Source of the DNA: Microbacterium sp. LWH3-1.2
GTDB lineage: Bacteria > Actinomycetota > Actinomycetes > Actinomycetales > Microbacteriaceae
DNA length: 64,000 nucleotides
Assembly (NCBI RefSeq): GCF_040675855.1
Contig: NZ_JBEGIK010000001.1
Span: forward strand, 1,178,001-1,242,000
Direction of reading: 5' to 3'
Shown piece after piece: positions 42,913 to 51,247 of the stretch. Every line of letters starts with the position of its first letter. Position 1 is the stretch's first letter. The translations under genes were made by a program, and so were the position numbers. Under the pieces are notes generated by a model. That model was not told the DNA's origin. It worked only from the letters and a program-made list of their open reading frames with translations, and searched no databases.

Positions 42913-43833
42913 CTACGACGCCGCAGGCGCGAGGGGCGCGTGATCGAGCGGCGCGACGTCGACCGATACGCGCAGGGTCGACTTCTTGGCCTTCGTGTAG
43001 ATGATGCCTTTGACGGGTGAGACGTCGCCGTAGTCCCGTCCCCACGCGACCGTGACGTACCGCTCGTTCGCCCATTGGTCGTTGGTGGGGTCGATCGCGA
43101 GCCATTGTCCGGATCCGGGCATCCAGACCGCCAGCCACGCGTGCGACGCGTCGGCGCCGACCACCCGCTCCTTGCCGGGGGGAGGTTGCGTGGCCAGGTA
43201 GCCGCTCACATATCGGGCGGCGACACCGTGCCCGCGCAGGCAGGCGAGGGCGAGGTGCGCGAAGTCCTGGCAGACGCCGGCGCGCTTGCGCATCACGTCG
43301 GCGACGGTGCTCGTGACCGTGGTCGCGGTGCTGTCGTAGGCGAAGTCGCGATGGATGCGCTGCATCAGGTCGGTGGCGGCCTCGCCGATCGGACGGCCCG
43401 GGAGAAGAGACTCCGCGGCGTAATCCGCCACCTCGGGCAGGTGAGCGACGCGGGCGGACTCGAGAGCGTAGTCCGTCGCCCTCCACGCATCGGCGGCCGT
43501 GCTGGCGGCGCCGTCCGAGGCGAGGAGCGGGCGCGACAACTCCCAGGGGGTCTGGAGCGCTGCCTCGTCGTACACGGGCACCTCGGCGACGACCTCGCTG
43601 GTCGACTCGATTTCCAGCTCGCGGTGCGATCTCGTGACATGGAAGTAGGTGGTGGAGTTGCCGAAGTAGTCGGTGTCGGCGTTCAGATCCTCCGGACCGG
43701 GCGTGACGACCACCCGGCTCGCCAGCACCTGCTGCCACGGCAGCTGCCGCGGAATGAGATGAAACAGGCCCACGCTGTCTTGCACGGCCCTGCTGTAGCC
43801 GTACGACGTGCGGTGCGTCACGCGATACCTCAT
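42913..43833 (-). CDS. Transglutaminase-like family protein
   Basis: A 306-residue protein. The N-terminal beta domain (bacterial transglutaminase N, MRYRVTHRTSYGYSRAV) is followed by a transglutaminase-like core with catalytic Cys188 (RAGVCQDFAHL), His in DASHAWLAVW and Asp in AIDPTND. These proteins are predicted peptidases or amidases rather than cross-linkers. Its ATG overlaps the stop of the ATP-grasp/alpha-E gene by ATGA, making it the third gene of a coupled operon. Confidence 0.92.
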   Translation of the reverse strand: MRYRVTHRTSYGYSRAVQDSVGLFHLIPRQLPWQQVLASRVVVTPGPEDLNADTDYFGNSTTYFHVTRSHRELEIESTSEVVAEVPVYDEAALQTPWELSRPLLASDGAASTAADAWRATDYALESARVAHLPEVADYAAESLLPGRPIGEAATDLMQRIHRDFAYDSTATTVTSTVADVMRKRAGVCQDFAHLALACLRGHGVAARYVSGYLATQPPPGKERVVGADASHAWLAVWMPGSGQWLAIDPTNDQWANERYVTVAWGRDYGDVSPVKGIIYTKAKKSTLRVSVDVAPLDHAPLAPAAS

Positions 43834-46364
43834 GCGCCGACCATCTCCTCGATGAGCGCGAGCGCCGACAGCGGCACGGCGGGCGGACCGGCCTCGAAGT
43901 GCACGTGCCCGATGGACACCCCGATCTGCTCGAGGTGCGAGATCGTGTCGGCGAGCCAATCCTCGAGCTCGCCGCGGCGGTCGTCGACGCTCGCCGAGAG
44001 GCGCGCGACATCCGTGGCGCGCAGCGCGCCTTCGAGGTGGTGGAGCAGACGCTCGGGGCGCGTCGAGCCGGTGGACGCCGGCATCGCGGCCAGATGCACG
44101 CGCAGCTCGGCCAGCGCGAAAGCGATCGATCGAGGATTGTCACGGTCGAGCAGCAGCAGCTCGAGGGCATCGGAGATGCGCACCGACCCCCGGTAGCGCC
44201 GGCGATGCGTGACGACGCTCTCCGCCGCCGTCAGCATGGTCTCGAGCACCTCGCGATCGACCCGCGGCGTGCGGCGATCCACGGCGGTTGCGGCCAGCAG
44301 ATGGCACACCTGGAGTGCGCGCTCCAGCGCACGCCCGGCCTCGATCATCCGCCACCCGCTGTCGCGCATCATGCTCGCCGTCACGCCGTGGAACGACAGG
44401 ATGCACGTCAGCATGCGTCCGCCCGACTCCGCCGTGCGGTGCGGCCGGTCGGACGCATGCAGCGCCGTGGTGGCACGGTCGATGCCCGAGAACACCCGCC
44501 ACGTGTCGCCCGACAGCTGGTCGCGCACTCCCTCCAGGCTGCGGCGGAGGTGGGAGATGGAGTGCGCCGCCGAGCCTGCGCGGGCGCCGTCGAGCAGAAG
44601 CGAGCGGAACTCCGTGTCGGGGTCGGTCCACCGCGATCCGGCAAGCCGGCGCAGAGCGCCCATGAGCACCCGCGTGGGCTCGTCCGGGGCGATCGGCTGC
44701 CCGCCGGACTGGTCGAACTGCGCCTGCGTGGTCAGCAGCAGCCGCAGCATGTCCTCGGCGCGCTCGGCGTAACGACCGGCCCAGAACATGTCCTCCAGCG
44801 CGCGCGGCGACGGCGTGGGCACCGCGCGGCCGAGGGACGGCGGCGCAATCTCGGGCAGGCCCTGGTCGGCATCCGTGTCGGTCGCCTTCAGGACCCAGAC
44901 GTCCTTCGTGGTCGGAGCCTGGTCGGGCTCTTCGCGCACCGATGCGAGCCCGCCGACGAGCGGGCGGTAGGCCGAGCCGTACCGGAGGGTGAACGCCCGC
45001 AGCACGAGCGGGCGCGCGTCCGCGGCGCCTGAGGGGTTCCACACGGGCGCCTGCGACAGCGGGAGCAGGTCCTGGCCGACGAACCGGTGGGGTGCGGCGG
45101 CGATGCGTGCGGCGAGCTCGTCGGGATCGAGACCGGCGACCGCGGCACGAGGGCGATCGATCGGGCGCACCAGGAGCGTCTCGTCGCCCGCTGCGATCCG
45201 CGCGAGGACGTGGGCCAGATCATCCGGGCGTCCGCACCACCACGTCGGTACGGCGGGCAGCCGCAGCTGCTCGCCCAGCAGGTGCTCGCACACGGCCGGC
45301 AGGAACGGCAGCAGCGCCGGATTCTCGAGAACGCCCGCCCCGAGACCGTTGACCAGGCGCACGCGCCCGCGGCGCACAGCCTCGGCCAGGCCCGCCACGC
45401 CGAGTCGCGAGTCCGCGCGCATCTCGAGCGGGTCGCACCATTCCGCGTCGACGCGACGCAGCACCACGTCCACGCGCTCCGTCGGGGCCGTCGCGGGCCA
45501 CCCGGCGGGCTTCGTCCACAACCACCCGTCGCGCACGACGAGGTCGCTTCCCTGCACGAGGGGGAAACCCAGCGCGTTCGCGAGGAACGCCTGGTCGAAC
45601 GCCGTCTCGGACCGGGCTCCGGGTGAGAGCACCACGACCCTGGGGTCGTCGATGCCTTCGCCGGAGGAGATCAGTGCGGCGCGCAACGCCGCGAAGTACG
45701 GCTCCATGCGGTGCAGGTCGCTCTCCTGGAAGAGGTCCGGAAGCACCTGGGAGATGACCCGGCGGTTCTGCATCGCGAACCCGAGTCCGGACGGCGCCTG
45801 CACGCGATCGGCGAGCACGCGCCACTGTCCGTCGGCGTCGCGTCCGAGGTCGGTGCCCGAGAGCAGCAGCGGCTGGGCGTCGCTCGCGCTGGGGCGTGCG
45901 ACAGGGCGGGCGAAGCCCGCGTGGGCGAAGACCGTCGCTGCGGGCAGGACGCCCGACGAAAGCAGCGTCTGCGCACCGTAGAGGTCGACCAGGAGGGCGT
46001 TCAGCAGTTCCGCGCGCTGAGCCAGGCCGATCTCGAGGTGAGCCCACGTGGTCGCGTCGATCACCAGAGGCACGGGATCGAGCAGCCACGGCTGGGGTGC
46101 ACCGCCGGGCGGCGCATAGGTCACGCCGTCGTCGGCGAGGAACCGGGCGATCTCGCCGTCGACCCGCTGCAACTCCTCGGGCGTGAGCGAGAGCGCGACC
46201 GACGCCATCGCCTTCCAGGCCGGGCGCAGCGCACCGTCGGGCGCCACGACCTCGTCGTACCTCGTCACCGACGCGAGGGCGAGGCCTCCCTCGAGGCCCG
46301 TGGGCGCGATCAGCGGCAGTGTCGCCTGAGACACTGCCGCCGCATAGTCGCGCAGAACCGTCAC
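43830..46364 (-). CDS. Fused circularly permuted ATP-grasp and alpha-E protein
   Basis: An 844-residue protein. GTG 46364 is preceded by GGAGGA and overlaps the upstream stop by four bases. The N-terminal part (about 1-510) is a circularly permuted ATP-grasp, with DLFQESDLHRMEPYFAALRAAL, VVLSPGARSETAFDQAFLANALGFPLVQGSDL and the VRLVNGLGAGVLENPALL segment. From about residue 518 the alpha-E (DUF403) helical domain begins with LEDMFWAGRYAERAEDMLRLL. In many bacteria these two are separate genes. Family comparison predicts an amide or peptide ligase, partnered by the flanking transglutaminases; the substrate is unknown. Confidence 0.9.
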   Translation of the reverse strand: MTVLRDYAAAVSQATLPLIAPTGLEGGLALASVTRYDEVVAPDGALRPAWKAMASVALSLTPEELQRVDGEIARFLADDGVTYAPPGGAPQPWLLDPVPLVIDATTWAHLEIGLAQRAELLNALLVDLYGAQTLLSSGVLPAATVFAHAGFARPVARPSASDAQPLLLSGTDLGRDADGQWRVLADRVQAPSGLGFAMQNRRVISQVLPDLFQESDLHRMEPYFAALRAALISSGEGIDDPRVVVLSPGARSETAFDQAFLANALGFPLVQGSDLVVRDGWLWTKPAGWPATAPTERVDVVLRRVDAEWCDPLEMRADSRLGVAGLAEAVRRGRVRLVNGLGAGVLENPALLPFLPAVCEHLLGEQLRLPAVPTWWCGRPDDLAHVLARIAAGDETLLVRPIDRPRAAVAGLDPDELAARIAAAPHRFVGQDLLPLSQAPVWNPSGAADARPLVLRAFTLRYGSAYRPLVGGLASVREEPDQAPTTKDVWVLKATDTDADQGLPEIAPPSLGRAVPTPSPRALEDMFWAGRYAERAEDMLRLLLTTQAQFDQSGGQPIAPDEPTRVLMGALRRLAGSRWTDPDTEFRSLLLDGARAGSAAHSISHLRRSLEGVRDQLSGDTWRVFSGIDRATTALHASDRPHRTAESGGRMLTCILSFHGVTASMMRDSGWRMIEAGRALERALQVCHLLAATAVDRRTPRVDREVLETMLTAAESVVTHRRRYRGSVRISDALELLLLDRDNPRSIAFALAELRVHLAAMPASTGSTRPERLLHHLEGALRATDVARLSASVDDRRGELEDWLADTISHLEQIGVSIGHVHFEAGPPAVPLSALALIEEMVGA

Positions 46365-49300
46365 GCCGTCGGAATCCTCCTCAGGTCGAGCGTACGGGGA
46401 TAATCGGGCGTCGCCGCCCGCCGGCCCGCCGCACGCGCGCCGGCGACGTCGAATGCGCCGGGTGTGTGGCCCCGTGGCTCGAAGCGACCGGATCGCCGTG
46501 CCTCCGCCTCGTTGGCGTTCACAGGCGGATGCTCGTACGCGCGTCCGCCGGGATGGACGACGTGGTAGGTGCCGCCGCCGAGACTCGTCGCCGACCCGAT
46601 GTCGACCACCTCGAACGTGAGGGGGGAGTGGACGCCGATCGAGGGGTGCAGGGCCGACCACGGCTGCCACGCGCGAAATCGGACGCCCGCGTAGTACTCG
46701 CCGAGATGCCCCGTCGACGTGAGCGGCACCTCGACGCCGTTGCAGGCAACGAGGTGTCGCGCCGGATCGATGCCGTGCACCTTCACCTGCACGCGTTCGA
46801 CCGACGAGTCCACATAACGGGCCGTTCCGCCGGCGGTCGCCTCCTCGCCGAGCACGTGCCACGGCTCGATGGCCTGGCGCAGCTCCAGCTCGATCGTGTC
46901 GCCGCCGGCACTGGAGGCGAATCCGGTCCAGCCGCCTTCGAGGTCGGGGCGGGTGACCGTGGAGCCGGCCGTCGCCGAGATGCGGCTCATACCGATCCGC
47001 GGGAACCGGAACTCGGTGAACGAGTCGAGCCACGTCTCCTCGAACGCGATGCCGTGCGCACGCAGGTCGGCGACCACTTCGTACACGTCGCGCACGGCGC
47101 CGTGGGGGAGGAGGAAATCGTCGTGCAGCGCCGTCCCCCAGCGGGTCAGCGGGGCGACGACGGGCTTCTCCCAGAACATCGCGACGAGGCTGCGGACGAG
47201 GAGCGCCTGCACCAGCGCGAGTTCGGGATGCGGCGGCATCTCGAACCCGCGCAGCTCGAGCAGCCCCAGTCGGCCCCGGCTCGAGTCGGGGCTGTAGAGC
47301 TTGTCGATGCAGAACTCGGCGCGGTGGGTGTTGCCGGTGAGGTCGGTGAGCAGGTGCCGCAGCGCCCGGTCGACGACCCATGGGGCCGGATGGCCGGTTG
47401 TCGCCGCGGCATCGGTCGTCGCGGGATCGGTCGTCGCCGAATCCGCCGCCGCCGTCGCGGCTGTGAGCCGGCGGAGCTCCTGCAGCGCGATCTCCATCTC
47501 GTACACCGCCTCGGGACGTCCCTCGTCGAACCGGGGCGCCTGGCTGGTCGGGCCGATGAACCGCCCCGAGAAGAGATAGGAGAGGGACGGATGCCGCTGC
47601 CAGTACGAGATGAGAGACGCGAGCAGGTCCGGCCGGCGCAGCAGAGGAGAATCGATCGGCTTCGGACCGCCGAGGGTCAGGTGGTTGCCGCCGCCTGTCC
47701 CGGTATGGGTGCCGTCGAGGTCGAACTTCTCGGTCGTGAGTCGCGAGAGCCGCGCCTGCTCGTAAAGGGCGAATGTGAGATCGCGCTGATCGCGCCACGA
47801 AGACGTGGGCTGCACGTTGACCTCGATCACCCCCGGATCGGGGGTGACGACGAGCTGGGTGAGACGGGCGTCGGGCGGCGGGCCGTAGCCCTCGATCACC
47901 ACGCGTCCGCCGGTGTCGGCGACGGCTCGTTCGATGACGTGCAGGAGGTTCGCGTACGACTCGAGATCCTGTGTCGGCGGGAGGAAGACGTGCAGGTGGC
48001 CGTCGCGCTCCTCGAACGCCAGCGCCGTCGTCGCGGCCCCGACCGGATCCACGACCTCGACGGCCGGGATGCCGGGTTCCAGCGGCGGGCCGGCGTCGAG
48101 GTACGACGGCTCACCCGGCCATTCGGGATCGGTCCACGTGATGGCGTCGAGCGGCAGCCGCAGCCCGGCCGCGCTCGTGCCCGGGCTGAGGACGAGTCTC
48201 CCACGCCGGAAGCGCCAGGCGGGACTGGTCCAGGCTGCCCCGGTCGTCAACGGCAGCACCCACGCGGTGGGCTGGGTGAGGGCCTGGTCGAGCGCGGCGA
48301 CGTGGTCGGCGTCGGGCTCGGCATCCGGACGCGGCCCCTCGGGCCGGCGCAGGTCGTCCGCGAGCTCCGCGAGGGGATCCTCATAAGCGGCCAGCAGGCT
48401 CCCGGCGGGCAGGCCCAGCAGCTCGGTCACCCGACGGGCCACGGCCTCGGCGGTGTCGGTGGTGGTCGTCGCATCCGTGGTGGCGTCCCACGGGTCGGCG
48501 AACAGCTCAGGGTCGTGCCAGAGCGTGTTGCCGTCGGTGCGCCATTGCAGAGCGATGTTCCAGCGCGGGAGCGGCTCGCCCGGGTACCACTTGCCCTGAC
48601 CCCGGTGCACCACGCCCCCGCGCGCGTAGGCGTCGCGCAGCCTCTCGGCGAGGGTGTTGGCGAGCGCGCGCTTCGCGGGTCCGTCGGCGTCCGTGTTCCA
48701 CTGCGGGCTGGTGGCGTCGTCCAGTGACACGAATGTCGGCTCACCGCCCATGGTGAGGCGCACGTCGCCGCGGCGAAGTCGCTCGTCGACCGCTTCGCCC
48801 AGCGCATCGATCCGCTCCCATTGATGGGCGGTGTACGGCTTCGTGGTGCGCGGGTCCTCGTGGACGCGCCGCACCTCGTTGTGGAAGGCGAACGACACCT
48901 CGACAGGGTCGGTCGCACCGGTGATCGGCGCCGCGCTGGACGGGTGCGGGGTCGCGCTCAGCGGGATGTGTCCTTCGCCGGCGAAGAGCGCCGAGGTCGG
49001 GTCCAGTCCGATCCACCCCGCGCCCGGGATGAAGACCTCGGCCCACGCGTGCAGGTCGGTGAAATCCGCCTCGGGGCCGCTCGGCCCGTCGAGCGCCGCC
49101 TGATCGGCGGACAGCTGCACGAGGTAGCCCGACACGAAGCGTGCCGCGAGCCCGTACTGCCGCAGCAGGCTGACGAGCAGCCACGCGCTGTCGCGACACG
49201 AGCCGATGCCGAGGGAGAGGGTCTCGTCGGGCGTCTGCACGCCCGTCTCCATTCGGACGGTGTAGGCCACGTCGCCGTGCACCGCGCGATTGAGGTCGGC

Positions 49301-49744
49301 GAGGAACGTCACCGTCGGTACGCCGTCGGCGGGGAGCGGGGGGAGCGCTTCACGCCAGCGGGTCGTATCCACGCTGTGGGTCACCGGGCGCAGATACGGC
49401 GCGAGGTCCGCCTCGAGGTCGGGCTCGTACTGGAACGGGAACCGCTCCGCGTACTCCTCGACGAAGAAGTCCAGCGGATTGATCACCATGAGATCGGCCA
49501 CGAGACCGACGGTGATCTCAAGCCTGCTGACCCTCTCGGGGAACACGATCCTCGCGAGCCAGTTGCCGAACGGGTCCTGCTGCCAGTTGACGAAGTGCTC
49601 CTTCGGGCTGATCTCGAGCGAGTACGCCTCGATCGGGGTGCGTGAGTGCGGAGCGGGGCGCAGCCGGATCACATGAGGGAAGACCCTGACGGGTCGTGCG
49701 AACTCATAGCTGGTGTAATGCTCGAGCGCCACCTTGATCGACAT
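46361..49744 (-). CDS. DUF2126 protein with N-terminal transglutaminase domain
   Basis: A 1127-residue protein starting at ATG 49744. An N-terminal bacterial-transglutaminase beta domain (1-80) and core (about 110-250) carry Cys183 in GSCRDSAWLL, with HAWAEVFIPGAGWIGLDPT supplying His and Asp. The long C-terminal DUF2126 region starts near RLTMGGEPTFVSLDD and continues with KWYPGEPLPRWNIALQWR, GGGNHLTLGGPKPIDSPLLRRPDLLASLISYWQRHPSLSYLFSGRFIGPTSQAPR and other blocks that resemble the ATP-grasp/glutamate-cysteine-ligase-like family. It is the first gene of the operon and shares GTGA with the ATP-grasp/alpha-E gene. Acidic, no signal peptide. Confidence 0.92.
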   Translation of the reverse strand: MSIKVALEHYTSYEFARPVRVFPHVIRLRPAPHSRTPIEAYSLEISPKEHFVNWQQDPFGNWLARIVFPERVSRLEITVGLVADLMVINPLDFFVEEYAERFPFQYEPDLEADLAPYLRPVTHSVDTTRWREALPPLPADGVPTVTFLADLNRAVHGDVAYTVRMETGVQTPDETLSLGIGSCRDSAWLLVSLLRQYGLAARFVSGYLVQLSADQAALDGPSGPEADFTDLHAWAEVFIPGAGWIGLDPTSALFAGEGHIPLSATPHPSSAAPITGATDPVEVSFAFHNEVRRVHEDPRTTKPYTAHQWERIDALGEAVDERLRRGDVRLTMGGEPTFVSLDDATSPQWNTDADGPAKRALANTLAERLRDAYARGGVVHRGQGKWYPGEPLPRWNIALQWRTDGNTLWHDPELFADPWDATTDATTTTDTAEAVARRVTELLGLPAGSLLAAYEDPLAELADDLRRPEGPRPDAEPDADHVAALDQALTQPTAWVLPLTTGAAWTSPAWRFRRGRLVLSPGTSAAGLRLPLDAITWTDPEWPGEPSYLDAGPPLEPGIPAVEVVDPVGAATTALAFEERDGHLHVFLPPTQDLESYANLLHVIERAVADTGGRVVIEGYGPPPDARLTQLVVTPDPGVIEVNVQPTSSWRDQRDLTFALYEQARLSRLTTEKFDLDGTHTGTGGGNHLTLGGPKPIDSPLLRRPDLLASLISYWQRHPSLSYLFSGRFIGPTSQAPRFDEGRPEAVYEMEIALQELRRLTAATAAADSATTDPATTDAAATTGHPAPWVVDRALRHLLTDLTGNTHRAEFCIDKLYSPDSSRGRLGLLELRGFEMPPHPELALVQALLVRSLVAMFWEKPVVAPLTRWGTALHDDFLLPHGAVRDVYEVVADLRAHGIAFEETWLDSFTEFRFPRIGMSRISATAGSTVTRPDLEGGWTGFASSAGGDTIELELRQAIEPWHVLGEEATAGGTARYVDSSVERVQVKVHGIDPARHLVACNGVEVPLTSTGHLGEYYAGVRFRAWQPWSALHPSIGVHSPLTFEVVDIGSATSLGGGTYHVVHPGGRAYEHPPVNANEAEARRSGRFEPRGHTPGAFDVAGARAAGRRAATPDYPRTLDLRRIPTA

Positions 49745-49805
49745 GAGGACAGCCTGGTGCAACCCTGTTGCGGGAGAGTTACAGATTTCCTCCTCGTCCG
49801 CGGTC

Positions 49806-49811
49806 TACTGT
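49806..49811 (+). promoter_or_regulatory. Leaderless -10 box of the acetyltransferase gene
   Basis: TACTGT ends 6 nt before the GTG at 49818, supporting that start over longer frames. Confidence 0.5.
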
Positions 49812-49817
49812 GGACCG

Positions 49818-50345
49818 GTGACTCCCCCGCAAGACGCACATCCGGCAGAGTTCACCGTGAGGCCGGCGCGCACGAGCGACGTCCGCGGCATCCAGGCGCT
49901 CCTCGAGCCGTTCGTGCAGCGGCGGATTCTTCTCGGCAAGGACCTGGTCGTGCTCTACGAGGCGACCCAGCAGTTCCTCATCGCCGAGGATGCGAACGGC
50001 GACATCATCGGGTGCGGCGCGCTGCACGTCATGTGGGAGGACCTCGGCGAGGTGCGCACCCTGATCGTGGCCGACGGCTGGCTGCACCACGGCGTGGGTC
50101 GTGCGATCGTCGAGGGTCTCGAGGCGAACGCCCGCGCGCTCGGCCTCACGCGCCTGTTCTGCCTCACGTTCGAGGTCGACTTCTTCACACGCCGCGGGTT
50201 CGAGCAGATCGGCGAGCAGGTCGTCGACCCCGACGTCTACTCGCAGCTCATCCGCTCTCCCGACGAGGGCGTCGCCGAGTTCCTCGACCTCGCGCACGTC
50301 AAGCCGAACACGCTCGGCAACACCCGCATGCTGAAGCGTCTCTGA
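49818..50345 (+). CDS. Amino-acid N-acetyltransferase (GNAT, ArgA-like)
   Basis: A 175-residue GNAT protein. The N-terminal FTVRPARTSDVRGIQALLEPFVQRRILL, IGCGALHVMWEDLGEVRTLIVADGWLHHGVGRAIVEGL (with the Q/HxxGxG acetyl-CoA loop as HHGVGR) and TFEVDFFTRRGF match short-form N-acetylglutamate synthases such as the mycobacterial type. It would commit glutamate to arginine synthesis. It is divergent from the DUF2126 operon (73-bp gap) and monocistronic. Confidence 0.85.
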   Translation: MTPPQDAHPAEFTVRPARTSDVRGIQALLEPFVQRRILLGKDLVVLYEATQQFLIAEDANGDIIGCGALHVMWEDLGEVRTLIVADGWLHHGVGRAIVEGLEANARALGLTRLFCLTFEVDFFTRRGFEQIGEQVVDPDVYSQLIRSPDEGVAEFLDLAHVKPNTLGNTRMLKRL

Positions 50346-50409
50346 TCTGCGCGCAGCCGCCGGGTCGAGGCATCCGGGCGCGCCGACGGGAGAAGGCGAC
50401 GCCCGCCGT

Positions 50410-50415
50410 TAGCCT
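50410..50415 (+). promoter_or_regulatory. Leaderless -10 box deciding the 50422 start
   Basis: TAGCCT ends 6 nt before ATG 50422. An in-frame GTG at 50416 would begin immediately after the box and is therefore less likely. Confidence 0.5.
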
Positions 50416-50421
50416 GTGAGC

Positions 50422-51117
50422 ATGACCGGCACCACCCCCCGACGTCGTCCCTCGAAGGCGGTGTACCGTCGCCGACGGCTCGTGCTGATCGTAGGGCTGC
50501 TGGCCATCGCGGCAGTCATCTGGCTGCTGATCGCGCAACCGTGGGCGGGTGCCGCGACCCCGTCTTCCGCCGAGAAGCCCGAGACGAAGAACACCGCCGA
50601 GTCGCTGCCGGTCCCGTCGTCGCAGGCGACGACGGGAGGAACCGACACCGGCGCCGTCGAGGGCGCGGTCGTCGAGGGCCAGACTCCGACGCCCGGGGCG
50701 ACCCCCTCCGCACAGCCCTGTGTCGCGAGCGAGATCACGGTGGAGCCCGTCACCAGCGCCGACACGTACGCGGGCGATCAGCAGCCGCAGTTCACCATCA
50801 CGCTCACCAACAACGGCCCCGACTGCACGATGAACGTCGGCACCACTGCCCAGTCCTTCACGGTCACCAGCGGCGACGACATCTGGTGGCGGTCGACCGA
50901 CTGCCAGAGCGAGCCCAGCGACATGATCGTGCTGATCGCTGCCGGTCAGACGGTGTCGAGCGCGACGGCCCTCTCGTGGGATCGCACCCGGTCCGCGGTC
51001 GGCACCTGCGCCGACGGCAACCGGCCGATGGCTCCCGGGGGCGGTGCCTCGTACCATCTCTCTGTCGAGATCGGCGGCATCCCCTCGACCGAGCCGAAGC
51101 AGTTCCTGCTCTACTGA
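50422..51117 (+). CDS. Membrane-anchored extracytoplasmic protein, unknown function
   Basis: A 231-residue protein with a basic N-terminus (PRRRPSKAVYRRRR), one membrane anchor (LVLIVGLLAIAAVIWLLIAQPW, about 22-43), a Pro/Thr/Glu/Ala-rich linker, and a C-terminal extracytoplasmic beta domain from about 95. Cysteines in SAQPCVASE, NNGPDCTMNVG, STDCQSEP and VGTCADG may form two disulfides. Related proteins are common in Microbacteriaceae, but I do not recognise a function. Confidence 0.8.
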   Translation: MTGTTPRRRPSKAVYRRRRLVLIVGLLAIAAVIWLLIAQPWAGAATPSSAEKPETKNTAESLPVPSSQATTGGTDTGAVEGAVVEGQTPTPGATPSAQPCVASEITVEPVTSADTYAGDQQPQFTITLTNNGPDCTMNVGTTAQSFTVTSGDDIWWRSTDCQSEPSDMIVLIAAGQTVSSATALSWDRTRSAVGTCADGNRPMAPGGGASYHLSVEIGGIPSTEPKQFLLY

Positions 51118-51183
51118 CCGACCCGTACCCCGAGCTACACGAAGATCGCGGGGCGCAGTCACTCCGCGCCCGCGTGACGCAGT

Positions 51184-51215
51184 GGAGCGGGGCGTCCCCC
51201 AGGGCGCCCCGCTCC
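51184..51215. terminator. Bidirectional hairpin terminator
   Basis: Arms GGAGCGGGGCG and CGCCCCGCTCC (11 bp, perfect) enclose 10 nt, between two convergent genes (ends at 51117 and 51248). Confidence 0.75.
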
Positions 51216-51247
51216 GTTCCCCTCGCACAGGTGCTCTGGCCGAACAC

